A stretch of 64,000 nucleotides of DNA from Aquibium carbonis (GTDB lineage: Bacteria > Pseudomonadota > Alphaproteobacteria > Rhizobiales > Rhizobiaceae). Where the stretch lies: the NCBI RefSeq assembly GCF_003970795.1, contig NZ_RWKW01000016.1:1-64000 (forward strand), given 5' to 3'. Shown here in pieces: positions 46,792 to 55,797 of this stretch (position 1 is its first letter; every line of letters starts with the position of its first letter). The position numbers and the translations under genes were made by a program. The notes under the pieces were generated by a model, which did not search any database, was not told the DNA's origin, and was given only the letters and a program-made list of their open reading frames with translations.

Positions 46792-47186
46792 TCGTCGTCG
46801 ACACCTCCGCCCTGATCGCCATTCTCCGGGAGGAATCGGATGCCGCATCAATCGTAGAAGCACTGGGAAACGCGGATAGAAGACTGATCAGTGCCGGCAC
46901 CATGCTCGAAGCCGGACTCGTTACAGCTCATAGAGGGAACGAACATACCCGATTGCTGCAACTCGTCGAACGCGCGACGCTGGAAGTCGTCGCGACCAGC
47001 GAAGCCGAAGTCCACGCCGGAATCCTGGCCGCCCGCCGCTTTGGCCGAGGGTCGGGCCACCCGGCCAATCTCAATTTCGGCGACTGCTTCTCTTATGCGC
47101 TGGCCAAGACCCGCAAGCTGCCCCTGCTTTTCAAGGGCGACGATTTCATCCATACCGACATCGAACCGGCACTGACGCCGGGATGA
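46788..47186 (+). CDS. VapC-type PIN-domain toxin (ribonuclease)
   Basis: A 132-residue PIN-domain nuclease, most like the VapC/FitB group. The metal-binding acidic residues are in IVVDTSALIAI (Asp5), the central LEAGLV (Glu), LNFGDCFSYALAK (Asp) and FKGDDFIHTDI (Asp). Starts at a GTG overlapping the antitoxin stop. VapC toxins cleave tRNA or rRNA when released. The pair is inserted between ubiB and coaBC. Confidence 0.9.
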   Translation: MIVVDTSALIAILREESDAASIVEALGNADRRLISAGTMLEAGLVTAHRGNEHTRLLQLVERATLEVVATSEAEVHAGILAARRFGRGSGHPANLNFGDCFSYALAKTRKLPLLFKGDDFIHTDIEPALTPG

Positions 47187-47196
47187 CGGCTCGCGC

Positions 47197-48423
47197 ATGA
47201 CCCTTTCCGACAGACGCATCCTGCTCATCATCGGCGGCGGCATCGCCGCCTACAAGTGCCTCGACCTGATCCGCCGCCTGCGCGAGCGCGGCGCCAGGGT
47301 GCGTTGCGTGATGACAGCTGCCGCGCAGGAATTTGTCACGCCGCTTTCGGTCGGCGCGCTCACCGCCGACCATGTGTTCACCGACCTCTTCGACCGGCAG
47401 GACGAGCACGATGTCGGCCACATCCGCCTGTCGCGCGAGGCCGACCTGATCGTGGTGGCGCCGGCCACCGCCGACCTGATGGCGAAGATGGCGCATGGCC
47501 ACGCCAGCGACCTTGCATCGACCGTGCTGATGGCGACCGACAAGCGCGTGCTGGTGGCGCCCGCGATGAACCCGCGCATGTGGAACCACCCCGCCACCGT
47601 CCGCAACCGCGCGACGCTCGAGGCCGACGGGATCGCCTTCGTCGGTCCGGGCAGGGGCGAGATGGCGGAGAGCGGCGAGGCGGGCGAAGGCCGCATGGCC
47701 GAGCCGCTGGAGATCGTTGCCGCGGTCGAGACGCTGCTGGACGAGCGGCCGAAGCCGCTGGCTGGAAAACGCATCGTTGTGACGTCGGGCCCGACGCACG
47801 AGCCGATCGACCCGGTGCGCTACATCGCCAACCGTTCCTCCGGCAAGCAGGGCCACGCGATCGCGGCGGCACTCGCTGCGCTTGGCGCCAGGGTGACGCT
47901 CGTGTCCGGGCCGGTGACGATCGCCGATCCGCACGGCGTCGAGACCCTGCATGTCGAGACCGCCCGGCAGATGCTGGCGGCGGTGGAGGCGGCGCTTCCG
48001 GCCGATGCCGCAATCTTCGTGGCGGCGGTCGCCGACTGGCGTACGGCGGGAGAGGCTGGCGAGAAGATCAAGAAGGTCGCTGGCGAAGCCCCCCCTGCCC
48101 TGCGAATGGTGGAGAATCCCGACATTCTGGCGACCATCGGCCACTCCCCGCAGCGGCCGGGCCTGGTGGTCGGCTTTGCGGCGGAAACGCAAAACCTAGC
48201 CGAGAATGCGCGCGCCAAGCTCGACAGGAAGGGCGCTGACCTGATCGTGGCCAACGACGTGTCGCATGGCTCGGGGATCGGCCCGTCCGGCGTGATGGGC
48301 GGCGACCGCAACCGGGTGCGCATCGTCTCGCGGGATGGCATAGAGGACTGGCCCGAGATGACCAAGGCCGAGGTTGCCAAGAGGCTGGCCGCGCTGGTTG
48401 CCGGCAGGCTGACGGGCGGCTGA
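47197..48423 (+). CDS. coaBC: Bifunctional phosphopantothenoylcysteine decarboxylase / phosphopantothenate-cysteine ligase
   Basis: A 408-residue CoaBC for coenzyme A synthesis. The N-terminal FMN-binding decarboxylase (about 1-180) has the active-site histidine region VGHIRLSREADLIVVAPAT and the substrate loop PAMNPRMW. The C-terminal CTP-dependent ligase (about 188-408) has SGPTHEPIDPVRYIANRSSG. The cysteine that assists decarboxylation in E. coli (ACG.GPGRM region) is replaced here by ESGEAGEGRM. Starts 10 bp after the toxin gene, and may be driven from further upstream. Confidence 0.95.
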   Translation: MTLSDRRILLIIGGGIAAYKCLDLIRRLRERGARVRCVMTAAAQEFVTPLSVGALTADHVFTDLFDRQDEHDVGHIRLSREADLIVVAPATADLMAKMAHGHASDLASTVLMATDKRVLVAPAMNPRMWNHPATVRNRATLEADGIAFVGPGRGEMAESGEAGEGRMAEPLEIVAAVETLLDERPKPLAGKRIVVTSGPTHEPIDPVRYIANRSSGKQGHAIAAALAALGARVTLVSGPVTIADPHGVETLHVETARQMLAAVEAALPADAAIFVAAVADWRTAGEAGEKIKKVAGEAPPALRMVENPDILATIGHSPQRPGLVVGFAAETQNLAENARAKLDRKGADLIVANDVSHGSGIGPSGVMGGDRNRVRIVSRDGIEDWPEMTKAEVAKRLAALVAGRLTGG

Positions 48424-48470
48424 GCCCGTGCGGTCGGCCTCGATTCTGCGCGATCGCGCCGGCGCTCCCG

Positions 48471-49331
48471 TCAGGGCCGCCTGAAGCCGGTCGGCTGTCC
48501 GTAAAGATATCCTATGCGCGCTATGGCTGCGGAAAGCGGCTCCCGCGACACCGACATCGAATGTCCGTTGGCGTGGAGGAGCGCGTCAGGGCCGGTGACG
48601 ATGGCCACGTGGCCCTGCCAGAAGACGAGATCGCCGCGTTGCAGCGCGGCGGGTTCCGTGGCCGGATCGAGAGCCTCGCCCAAGCCCGCCGCCTGCATGT
48701 CGGAATCGCGCGGTACCGCGCGTCCCGCCATGCGCATGGCAAGCTGGACGAGGCCGGAACAATCGATGCCGAAGGCAGAAGCGCCGCCCCATAGGTACGG
48801 CGTGTGCTCGAGCGTCTCGGCGACCGCCACCCAGTCGGTTGCCGGTTCGGAGAGCGGACGCAGATGCGTAGCGACGGCTGCCTGCCCCGAGGCGAGCAAG
48901 GCATAGAGCGTTCCGCGGGACTCTGTCTCGCCGACCACCTCGACGACCGATCCCATCGACAGAACCTCGTCCCGGGGCTTCTTCATGTCCGGCTCGCGAT
49001 AGAGGAACGTGCGCGGCGCGAACACGACATGGGTTGGCGCTCGTTCAAGCTCGCCGAGCCCGCCTGCCTCGACGTAGCCGACATAGCCGTCTTCTGCGGC
49101 TTGCACCCAGGCGAGCCCGTCTCGTTGGTCGAAGACGGCAACGGGGGCCCCGAGCAGAAGCTGCGTGTTGAGGCCCGAGTCACGCGAGGGGCCGGCCAGC
49201 ATGTCGAGCACGGGACGGTTCACGCGCATCGGCTTGCCGTCGACGAAGCGCTCGGCATCGACGCGGCCCTTCAGCCGCGCGTCGGCGAGGTCGGGGCGAT
49301 AGGCATGCAGGCGCTTGTCGAGGCTGGTCAT
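48471..49331 (-). CDS. C40-family (NlpC/P60) peptidase with SH3-like domain
   Basis: A 286-residue peptidoglycan endopeptidase with an N-terminal SH3-like region (about 50-150) and a C-terminal NlpC/P60 domain (about 165-286) with the catalytic cysteine in FGIDCSGLVQLAM, the histidine in VFWQGHVAIVTG and a third polar residue in LHANGH. No signal peptide is apparent, as in the YkfC-like dipeptidyl endopeptidases that recycle cell-wall peptides in the cytosol. Overlaps the MarR gene by 4 bp. Confidence 0.88.
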   Translation of the reverse strand: MTSLDKRLHAYRPDLADARLKGRVDAERFVDGKPMRVNRPVLDMLAGPSRDSGLNTQLLLGAPVAVFDQRDGLAWVQAAEDGYVGYVEAGGLGELERAPTHVVFAPRTFLYREPDMKKPRDEVLSMGSVVEVVGETESRGTLYALLASGQAAVATHLRPLSEPATDWVAVAETLEHTPYLWGGASAFGIDCSGLVQLAMRMAGRAVPRDSDMQAAGLGEALDPATEPAALQRGDLVFWQGHVAIVTGPDALLHANGHSMSVSREPLSAAIARIGYLYGQPTGFRRP

Positions 49332-49681
49332 GGAGCGGTGAGTTCCTTTGCGCAGACGATGACGACGTCGCCGAATCGTTCGACGAAAAGCGCGCCCTCG
49401 ACAGTCCTTTTGACCAGAACGTTGCGCTTGTCATTCTCGTCGCGATGCCGCGAAACCAGTTTCAGCGCCCCCATCTTGTCGAGTGCGCGGGTGATCACCG
49501 GCTTCGAAACGTTCAGGCGCGAGGCAAGACCGCGCACAGTATGGGGCGGCGGATCGAGGTAGATCGTCAGCAGGATCGCTGTCTGGCGCATCGACAGGTC
49601 CGGTCGGCCCGCGCGGACTTCCGCAAGGGCAACGTCCTGCCACAAGCGCAAGGCCTCCCCAGGCCTCAGATGAACCGCCAT
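49328..49681 (-). CDS. MarR-family transcriptional regulator
   Basis: A 117-residue winged-helix regulator of the MarR group. The DNA-binding helices are visible as VRGLASRLNVSKPVITRALD (about residues 49-68), with a wing containing SRHRDENDKRNVLV. It starts at ATG 49681 and overlaps the C40 peptidase start by 4 bp, so it likely controls that peptidase or its own operon. The inducer is unknown. Shorter than typical MarR (about 140-150), lacking part of the C-terminal dimerisation helix. Confidence 0.82.
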   Translation of the reverse strand: MAVHLRPGEALRLWQDVALAEVRAGRPDLSMRQTAILLTIYLDPPPHTVRGLASRLNVSKPVITRALDKMGALKLVSRHRDENDKRNVLVKRTVEGALFVERFGDVVIVCAKELTAP

Positions 49682-49748
49682 TCCGCGCGTCCTCTACCCC
49701 TCGGGCAACCTATCATTCCCGGCGGCGCGAAGGCCAGTGTGCTTCGCC

Positions 49749-51125
49749 TCAGCTGCCGTATCGCGCCGTCAGCAGATGTTCCAGCGCCCGGATCGCCTGC
49801 GCCTCGCCGCCGGCCGGACCATGGGCCCGTGGCGCGGGATTCCAGGCGAAGATGTCGAAGTGGCTCCACGCCTTGGCCTTTTCGACGAAGCGCTGCAGGA
49901 ACAGGGCCGCCGTGATCGAACCGGCGAAGCCGTCGCTGGTGACGTTGTTCATGTCCGCCACCTTCGAAGCGAGCTTCTCGTCATAGGGGGCCCAGAGCGG
50001 CAGGCGCCAGACGGGATCTCCGGCCTGCGCGGCCGCCGAGGCGATCTCCGCCGCCAGCCCGTCGTCGCCGGTGTAGAAGGGGGCTATGTCGGGGCCGACC
50101 GCGACGCGTGCCGCACCCGTCAGCGTCGCCATGTCGATCATCAGCTCCGGCGCCTCCTCGTCGGCCAGCGCCAGCGCGTCGGCCAGCACCAGCCGGCCCT
50201 CGGCATCCGTATTGCCGATCTCGACTGTCGGTCCCTTGCGGCTCTTCAGCACGTCTCCGGGGCGAAACGCATTGCCCGCGATCGAGTTTTCCACGGCCGG
50301 GATCAAGACGCGCAGGCGAACGGCGAGCCCCGCGGCCATGACCATGTCGGCAAGGCCAAGCACGTTCGCCGCACCGCCCATGTCTTTCTTCATCAGCAGC
50401 ATGCCGCTCGAAGGCTTGATATCGAGTCCGCCGGTGTCGAAGCAGACGCCCTTGCCGACCAGTGTCACCCTGGGCGCGTCCGGCGGCCCCCATTGCATGT
50501 CGATCAGGCGTGGCGCGTCCGTGGATGCGCGGCCGACGGCGTGGATCATCGGGAAGTTCCTCGCCAGGAGGTCGTCGCCGACGATCGTCTCGATCGATGC
50601 GCCGTGTTTCCGGGCCAGGGCACGCGCGGCCTGCTCCAGCGCGGCGGGGCCAAGGTCGTTGGTCGGGGTGTTGACCAGATCACGTGTCAGGAACACCGCC
50701 TCCGCGATGCGTCGGGCGCGGGCGCCGTCAGCGCCATCCGGCGCGACGATCCGCAGTGCGTTCCCGGGCTTGCCGGCATAGCGGGTGAAGCGATAGCCGC
50801 CGAGCAAGAGCCCCACCGCTGCCTGGGTGGGATTGGCGATCGTGGCCGCAAAATGCCAGTCACCTTCCGGCAGGTCGCGCGCCAGGGCCCCCGTGGCCAG
50901 TCGCGCGAACCCGTTGTCCTTTTCCGGCACACCGAAGAGGGCCCCGGCAACCGCTCCGTCCGCATCGGGAACGACGAGGACGCGGCCGGGCTGGCCCGAA
51001 AAATCGTTCGCCTTCGCCCAGGCCAGCGCCGCAGCCGCCAGGCCCGCCTCGTCCAGCCGCCCCTTCGTCACCGGATGGATGGGCTTCGATGTCGCGCTTC
51101 TGGCATCGGTAAGTTCGACGGGCAT
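49749..51125 (-). CDS. Leucyl aminopeptidase, M17 family
   Basis: A 458-residue metallo-aminopeptidase of the M17 family. The C-terminal catalytic domain (about 165-458) has VGKGVCFDTGGLDIKP and the metal-binding NTDAEGRLVLADAL signature with its glutamate and arginine. It removes N-terminal residues from peptides in the cytosol. The ATG at 51125 is preceded by CAGGAGACCGCCTG. The frame continues upstream over the tadD-like gene but is not coding there. Divergent from the TPR lipoprotein gene, 126 bp apart. Confidence 0.93.
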   Translation of the reverse strand: MPVELTDARSATSKPIHPVTKGRLDEAGLAAAALAWAKANDFSGQPGRVLVVPDADGAVAGALFGVPEKDNGFARLATGALARDLPEGDWHFAATIANPTQAAVGLLLGGYRFTRYAGKPGNALRIVAPDGADGARARRIAEAVFLTRDLVNTPTNDLGPAALEQAARALARKHGASIETIVGDDLLARNFPMIHAVGRASTDAPRLIDMQWGPPDAPRVTLVGKGVCFDTGGLDIKPSSGMLLMKKDMGGAANVLGLADMVMAAGLAVRLRVLIPAVENSIAGNAFRPGDVLKSRKGPTVEIGNTDAEGRLVLADALALADEEAPELMIDMATLTGAARVAVGPDIAPFYTGDDGLAAEIASAAAQAGDPVWRLPLWAPYDEKLASKVADMNNVTSDGFAGSITAALFLQRFVEKAKAWSHFDIFAWNPAPRAHGPAGGEAQAIRALEHLLTARYGS

Positions 51126-51172
51126 CAGGCGGTCTCCTGCGCTGCATGCGCGAACCGACGTGCGGGGCGCGC

Positions 51173-51196
51173 TTAACCAACCGTTAGGGTTAACGG
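51173..51196. promoter_or_regulatory. Candidate CtrA-like site and palindrome before the TPR lipoprotein gene
   Basis: TTAA-N7-TTAG at 51173-51187 differs by one base from the CtrA box (TTAA-N7-TTAA), and CCGTTA-GGGT-TAACGG (51181-51196) is a perfect inverted repeat overlapping it. It lies between two divergent genes, about 60 bp from the TPR gene start. CtrA control of pilus genes is known in Caulobacter; binding here is inference. Confidence 0.35.
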
Positions 51197-51251
51197 AATA
51201 TTTCTTTCCCCGATTGGCGCCGCAAGCGGCGCGAGCGACGGAGAAGGCGGC

Positions 51252-52067
51252 ATGATGACCAATCGCGATCGGAACGCAACCGTTGGCCTTTGGCGCACGG
51301 CGGCCCTCGGATTGGTCCTCGCGGCGATCTTGAGCGGATGCGCCAATTCGCGCATGACCACCGGCTCCGTCAATCGCCCCTCGGGCAAGCCGGTGGCGGA
51401 GATGTCGGCCGGCGAACTGTCCAGCGCCGCCGACCAGTTGGGCAAGGGCTACACCCGGAACCCGGCCGACAAGGCGACCGGTCTGCGCTACGCTGAGGTG
51501 CTTCAGATGGGTGGGCGCACAGACCAGTCTCTGGCGGTCATGCGCAAGCTGGCGATCGAACATCCGGCCGATCGCCAGGTTCTGGCGGCCTACGGCAAGG
51601 CGCTCGCCGCCGCGGGCCAGCTCGAGCCGGCGCTCGACGCCGTCCGCCGTGCCCAAACTCCGGAATATCCGGACTGGAAGCTGCTTTCGGCCGAGGGCGC
51701 GATCCTCGACCAGCTCGGCAAGTCCGGTGACGCGCGCGCCCTCTATCGCCGCGCCCTGGACATGAAACCCAACGAACCGACCATCCTGTCCAATCTCGGA
51801 ATGTCGTTCCTGCTCGAGGGCGACCTGCGCGGCGCCGAGACCTACATGCGCTCGGCCGCAAGCGCGCCCGGCGCCGACAGCCGCGTCCGCCAGAACCTTG
51901 CACTGGTGGTCGGACTGCAGGGCCGTTTCGAGGAAGCCGAGAAGCTCGCCCGCCAGGAACTCTCGCCCGATCAGGCCGAAGCCAATGTCGCCTATCTCCG
52001 CTCGATGCTCGCCCAGCAGAATGCCTGGAACGACCTGAAGCGGGACGAAAAGAAGAAAGCCAACTGA
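51252..52067 (+). CDS. tadD: Tetratricopeptide-repeat lipoprotein (TadD-like pilus factor)
   Basis: A 271-residue outer-membrane lipoprotein: signal peptide ending in lipobox LSGC with lipidation at Cys30, then four to five TPR-like helical pairs (about 75-260), for example ARALYRRALDMKPNEPTILSNLG with the next helix. TadD is a pilotin-like factor that helps assemble the CpaC secretin. It lies next to tadC in convergent orientation, at the end of the Tad locus. Either of the two adjacent ATGs (51252 or 51255) may be used; GGAGAAGGCGGC precedes them. Confidence 0.78.
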   Translation: MMTNRDRNATVGLWRTAALGLVLAAILSGCANSRMTTGSVNRPSGKPVAEMSAGELSSAADQLGKGYTRNPADKATGLRYAEVLQMGGRTDQSLAVMRKLAIEHPADRQVLAAYGKALAAAGQLEPALDAVRRAQTPEYPDWKLLSAEGAILDQLGKSGDARALYRRALDMKPNEPTILSNLGMSFLLEGDLRGAETYMRSAASAPGADSRVRQNLALVVGLQGRFEEAEKLARQELSPDQAEANVAYLRSMLAQQNAWNDLKRDEKKKAN

Positions 52068-52091
52068 TCCTTCTGCATCCGCTCTTCGCAA

Positions 52092-52129
52092 AACGACGGT
52101 GGCCGGCGCGAGCGCCGGCCACCGTCGTT
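52092..52129. terminator. Bidirectional terminator between tadD and tadC
   Basis: AACGACGGTGGCCGGCGC and its exact inverse complement form an 18-bp stem around a 2-base centre. On the minus strand the stem is followed by TTTTGCG, so it should end the Tad operon message; on the plus strand it ends tadD. Confidence 0.85.
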
Positions 52130-52200
52130 CTGGATCAGGCCTGTCTGCCCGAAGAGGGCTGTTCGGCGACCCGTTTTATCGGACGGACTTTCGGCCCGGC

Positions 52201-53220
52201 CTATTCGGACGAACTCGATTCCTTCTTGTCGCCGAACACGCCCTGCTCGCTGAACTGCATGATCGCCGGGCCGAGGATGACCGCGAAGAGGACCGGCAGG
52301 AAGAACAGGATCATCGGCACCGTCAGCTTCGGCGGCAGCGCGGCGGCCTTCTTCTCGGCCTCGTTCATCCGCATCTCGCGGCTTTCCTGTGCGAGCACCC
52401 GCAGCGCATGCGCCAGCGGCGTGCCGTATCGTTCGGCCTGAATGAGCGCCTGCGTGACGCTCTTGACCGTGTCGAGTCCGGTGCGGTTCGACAGGTTCTC
52501 GTAGGCCATGCGCCGTTCCTGGAGGAAGGAGAGCTCGGCGTTGGTGAGAACCAGTTCCTCGGCGAGTTCTACCGACTGGGCGCCAATCTCCTCGGCGACA
52601 CGGCGGAAGGCGGCCTCGATTGCCATGCCCGACTCCACGCAGATCAGCATCAGGTCGAGTGCGTCGGGCCAGGCTCTCTGGATACTCTGCTTGCGCTTGG
52701 TGGCCTGGTTGTTGACGTAGACGACGGGCGCATAGAAGCCGGCATAGGCACAGACCACCACCACGAAGCCCTTGATGAACAAAGGTTGCTCGGGCAGCGA
52801 ATTGAGCACGAAGACGTAGATGGTTCCAAGGAACAGTCCCACGAACGGCAGGACCAGCCGGAAGAACAGAAACTTGGTGAGCGGATTCTGGCCGCGGAAG
52901 CCGGCCATCTTCAGCTTCGCCAGCGTGGATTCGTCGGCCAGGGCGCGCTTCAGGTCCAGGCGCTCGACGATACTCCGCATGCCATGGGACTGTTCCTCGC
53001 GAAGCCCCTTGCGGCGGCGTTCGGCGTCGGCCGCCAGCCGGGCGCGCTGCTTGGCGCGCAATTCGTCGCGCTCAAGCGCCACGGTCTTCATGCGCGTCTT
53101 CAGGTCGCTGCTGCCGAAGGCGGGAATGACCGTGAAGACGGTCGCAAAGACGGCCACCGCCACGAGCAGGGCAATGAGGAAGGTCGGGTCGAAGATCGCC
53201 TTGGCGACTTGTTCGGACAT
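52201..53220 (-). CDS. tadC: Tad pilus inner-membrane platform protein TadC
   Basis: A 339-residue T2SSF-domain protein of the Tad pilus secretion platform, with an N-terminal membrane helix (about 10-33), two central helices (about 108-150) and one near the C-terminus (about 295-320), and the cytoplasmic GspF-like domain WPDALDLMLICVESGMAIEA (about 180-199). It partners TadB to drive pilin assembly powered by TadA/CpaF. Starts 18 bp after tadB stops on the same strand; last gene of the run. Confidence 0.94.
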   Translation of the reverse strand: MSEQVAKAIFDPTFLIALLVAVAVFATVFTVIPAFGSSDLKTRMKTVALERDELRAKQRARLAADAERRRKGLREEQSHGMRSIVERLDLKRALADESTLAKLKMAGFRGQNPLTKFLFFRLVLPFVGLFLGTIYVFVLNSLPEQPLFIKGFVVVVCAYAGFYAPVVYVNNQATKRKQSIQRAWPDALDLMLICVESGMAIEAAFRRVAEEIGAQSVELAEELVLTNAELSFLQERRMAYENLSNRTGLDTVKSVTQALIQAERYGTPLAHALRVLAQESREMRMNEAEKKAAALPPKLTVPMILFFLPVLFAVILGPAIMQFSEQGVFGDKKESSSSE

Positions 53221-53238
53221 GCGTGGCCTCCCGGGCGA

Positions 53239-54252
53239 TCAGACCTCGAAATTCATCATCTTCTTCATCACGAAGATTCCGATCGCCATCCAGATCAGCG
53301 AGACGCCGAGGACGATGTGACCGGTGCTCGTGACGAAGAGCGGCATGATGTAGTTCGGGCTGGAGAGATAGACGAGAAAGGCGACGATGAAGGGCAGCGC
53401 GCCGATGATGGCGGCCGAGGCCTTCGCCTCCATGGAGAGAGCCTGGACCTTGGCCTTCATGCGCTTGCGATCGCGCAGCACGCGCGAAAGGTTGCCGAGG
53501 GCTTCCGAAAGGTTGCCGCCCGCCTGCGCCTGGATCTGGATGACGATGCCGAAGAACGCCGCTTCCGGGCACGGCATCGTGTCGGTCATGCGCAATGCGG
53601 CCTCCGGCGTGGACATGCCGATCTGCTGGGCTTCGACCATGCGGCGGAACTCGGTCCGCACCGGCTCGCGCGATTCGTTGGCGATCAGCCGGATGCCGTC
53701 GTTGATCGGAAGCCCCGACTTGACCGCGCGCACGATGATGTCGAGCGCGTTGGGCAGCTCGTCGAGAAAAGCCTTGATCCGTCTCGCCTTGATGAAGGTG
53801 ATGACCCAGCGTGGCAACCCGATCCCGCCGGCGAGCGCCGCGGCGGGGACCGCCCAGAGCGGTGCGCCGCCCAGCAGCGCCAGTACCGCAAAAACCAGGC
53901 CCGATATGGCTGAGAACAGGTAGAAGCGCTCGATCGGCAGGGTGATGCCGGCCTGCTTGATCTGCAGCTTGAGGGGAGGTTTCCGCATGTTGCGGTCCTT
54001 CACCTTCTGCTTCGCGTCGAGATCGTTCAGTGAATCCTGCACCGACTTGCGCCGCTTGGCGGCTTCGGCCAATCGGTCGCGCGACGCCTTGACGACCGCG
54101 CGGTCCGTCTCCGCCTTCTTGATGGTCTCGAGCCGCTTGCCCGCCTTCTTCTCGCTGGCGATCCTGTCGAACATGAAGACATAGGCCACCGCGCCGGCCG
54201 ACAGGCCAGCCAGCAGGATCATCGCGAGGACGGTGGCATCGAGCCCGAACAT
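53239..54252 (-). CDS. tadB: Tad pilus inner-membrane platform protein TadB
   Basis: A 337-residue T2SSF-domain protein, the first of the two platform subunits. It has an N-terminal helix (about 5-27), a basic coiled segment (about 35-85), two helices (about 108-148), the GspF-like domain LPNALDIIVRAVKSGLPIND (about 169-188) and C-terminal membrane segments (about 280-330). Lies 24 bp after cpaF, on the same strand and immediately before tadC. Confidence 0.94.
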   Translation of the reverse strand: MFGLDATVLAMILLAGLSAGAVAYVFMFDRIASEKKAGKRLETIKKAETDRAVVKASRDRLAEAAKRRKSVQDSLNDLDAKQKVKDRNMRKPPLKLQIKQAGITLPIERFYLFSAISGLVFAVLALLGGAPLWAVPAAALAGGIGLPRWVITFIKARRIKAFLDELPNALDIIVRAVKSGLPINDGIRLIANESREPVRTEFRRMVEAQQIGMSTPEAALRMTDTMPCPEAAFFGIVIQIQAQAGGNLSEALGNLSRVLRDRKRMKAKVQALSMEAKASAAIIGALPFIVAFLVYLSSPNYIMPLFVTSTGHIVLGVSLIWMAIGIFVMKKMMNFEV

Positions 54253-54276
54253 GCCGCTACGCTCCCGTTTCGATCA

Positions 54277-55770
54277 TCAGCCGGCCTGCTTTTCCATCGA
54301 CTCGAGGGCCGTGGCGAGACGCGCTTCCTCGTTGTAGTAGCGCGCCCTGTCCCAGAAACGCGGCCTCCCGACGCCGGTGGAGACGTGCTTGCCGATCAGC
54401 TTGCCCTGCGGGTCTTCGCCCATGATGTTGTAGAGCACGAGATCCTGCGTGATGATCACGTCGCCCTCCATGCCGAGCACTTCGGTCACATGGGTGATGC
54501 GCCGCGACCCGTCGCGCAGACGGGCGGCCTGGATGATGATGTCGACGGAGCCGACGATGATCTCGCGAACGGTCTTCTGCGGAAGGGTGAAACCGCCCAT
54601 GGCGATCATGGATTCGATGCGGTTCAGGCATTCGCGGGGCGAGTTCGAGTGGATCGTGCCCATCGACCCGTCGTGACCGGTGTTCATTGCCTGCAGAAGA
54701 TCGAAGACCTCCGGTCCGCGCACCTCGCCGACGATGATGCGCTCCGGGCGCATGCGCAGGCAGTTCTTCACGAGGTCGGTCATGGTGATCTGGCCCTCGC
54801 CCTCGAGGTTCGGCGGGCGGGTTTCCAGGCGCACCACGTGCGGCTGCTGCAGTTGCAGCTCGGCCGAATCCTCGCAGGTGATGATGCGTTCGTCGCGATC
54901 GATGTAGTTGGTCAGGCAGTTGAGCAGCGTCGTCTTGCCCGAGCCGGTGCCCCCGGAGATGACGACATTGCAGCGGACCCGGCCGATGATCTTCAGAACC
55001 TCGGCGCCTTCTGGGGAGATCGCACCGAACCGGACGAGCTGATCGAGGGTCAGCTTGTCCTTCTTGAACTTGCGGATGGTCAGCGCGGCGCCGTCGATGG
55101 CGAGCGGCGGAGCAATGACGTTGACGCGCGAGCCGTCCGGCAGGCGGGCGTCGCAGATCGGGCTGGATTCGTCGACGCGACGGCCGACCTGGCTCACGAT
55201 GCGCTGGCAGATGTTGAGGAGCTGCTGGTTGTCGCGGAAGCGAATGCCGGTCTGTTCGACCTTGCCGGCGACTTCGATGTAGACGTTCTTGGACCCGTTC
55301 ACCATGATGTCGGCGATGTCATCGCGCGCCAGCAGCGGTTCGAGGGGGCCGTAGCCCAGGACGTCGTTGCAGATGTCCTCCAGCAGTTCTTCCTGCTCGG
55401 AGATCGTCATCGCGAAGTTCTTGATCGCGATGATGTCGTTGACGATGTCGCGGATTTCCTCGCGCGCGTTGTCCGGCTCGAGCTTGGCCAGTTGAGACAG
55501 GTCGATCGTGTCTATGAGCGCCGAAAAGACCTGGCTCTTGGTGTCGTAATAGCTTTCGCCGCGCTCGCGCGGCGCAGCGGGCTTCTTCGGCTCGGCAACC
55601 ATCGGCGGTGAATCGAGGTTTCGACGACCGGCTTCGCCCTGCCGCGGCGCACCCGTCGACGGCGTCGGTGACGCCGGCCGTTCCGCGACGGCGGTCGACG
55701 ACGTCGGCGCGGCGCCGCGAAACTCGGGCACCGTCCTGTTGCCGCCGTCGCCGCCTCTTTTTCCAAACAT
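54277..55770 (-). CDS. cpaF: Tad pilus assembly ATPase CpaF/TadA
   Basis: A 497-residue secretion ATPase of the T2SSE/VirB11 superfamily that powers pilus assembly, perhaps both extension and retraction. It has an N-terminal disordered proline-rich region (about 1-75), the all-alpha plus beta N-domain (about 85-240), Walker [19 protein letters not shown] (about 271-288), the Asp box, and [20 protein letters not shown] (Walker B). Lies 27 bp after cpaE. The name TadA is also used. Confidence 0.96.
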   Translation of the reverse strand: MFGKRGGDGGNRTVPEFRGAAPTSSTAVAERPASPTPSTGAPRQGEAGRRNLDSPPMVAEPKKPAAPRERGESYYDTKSQVFSALIDTIDLSQLAKLEPDNAREEIRDIVNDIIAIKNFAMTISEQEELLEDICNDVLGYGPLEPLLARDDIADIMVNGSKNVYIEVAGKVEQTGIRFRDNQQLLNICQRIVSQVGRRVDESSPICDARLPDGSRVNVIAPPLAIDGAALTIRKFKKDKLTLDQLVRFGAISPEGAEVLKIIGRVRCNVVISGGTGSGKTTLLNCLTNYIDRDERIITCEDSAELQLQQPHVVRLETRPPNLEGEGQITMTDLVKNCLRMRPERIIVGEVRGPEVFDLLQAMNTGHDGSMGTIHSNSPRECLNRIESMIAMGGFTLPQKTVREIIVGSVDIIIQAARLRDGSRRITHVTEVLGMEGDVIITQDLVLYNIMGEDPQGKLIGKHVSTGVGRPRFWDRARYYNEEARLATALESMEKQAG

Positions 55771-55797
55771 GACCAGGATACCAGTTTCGGTTGCGGA

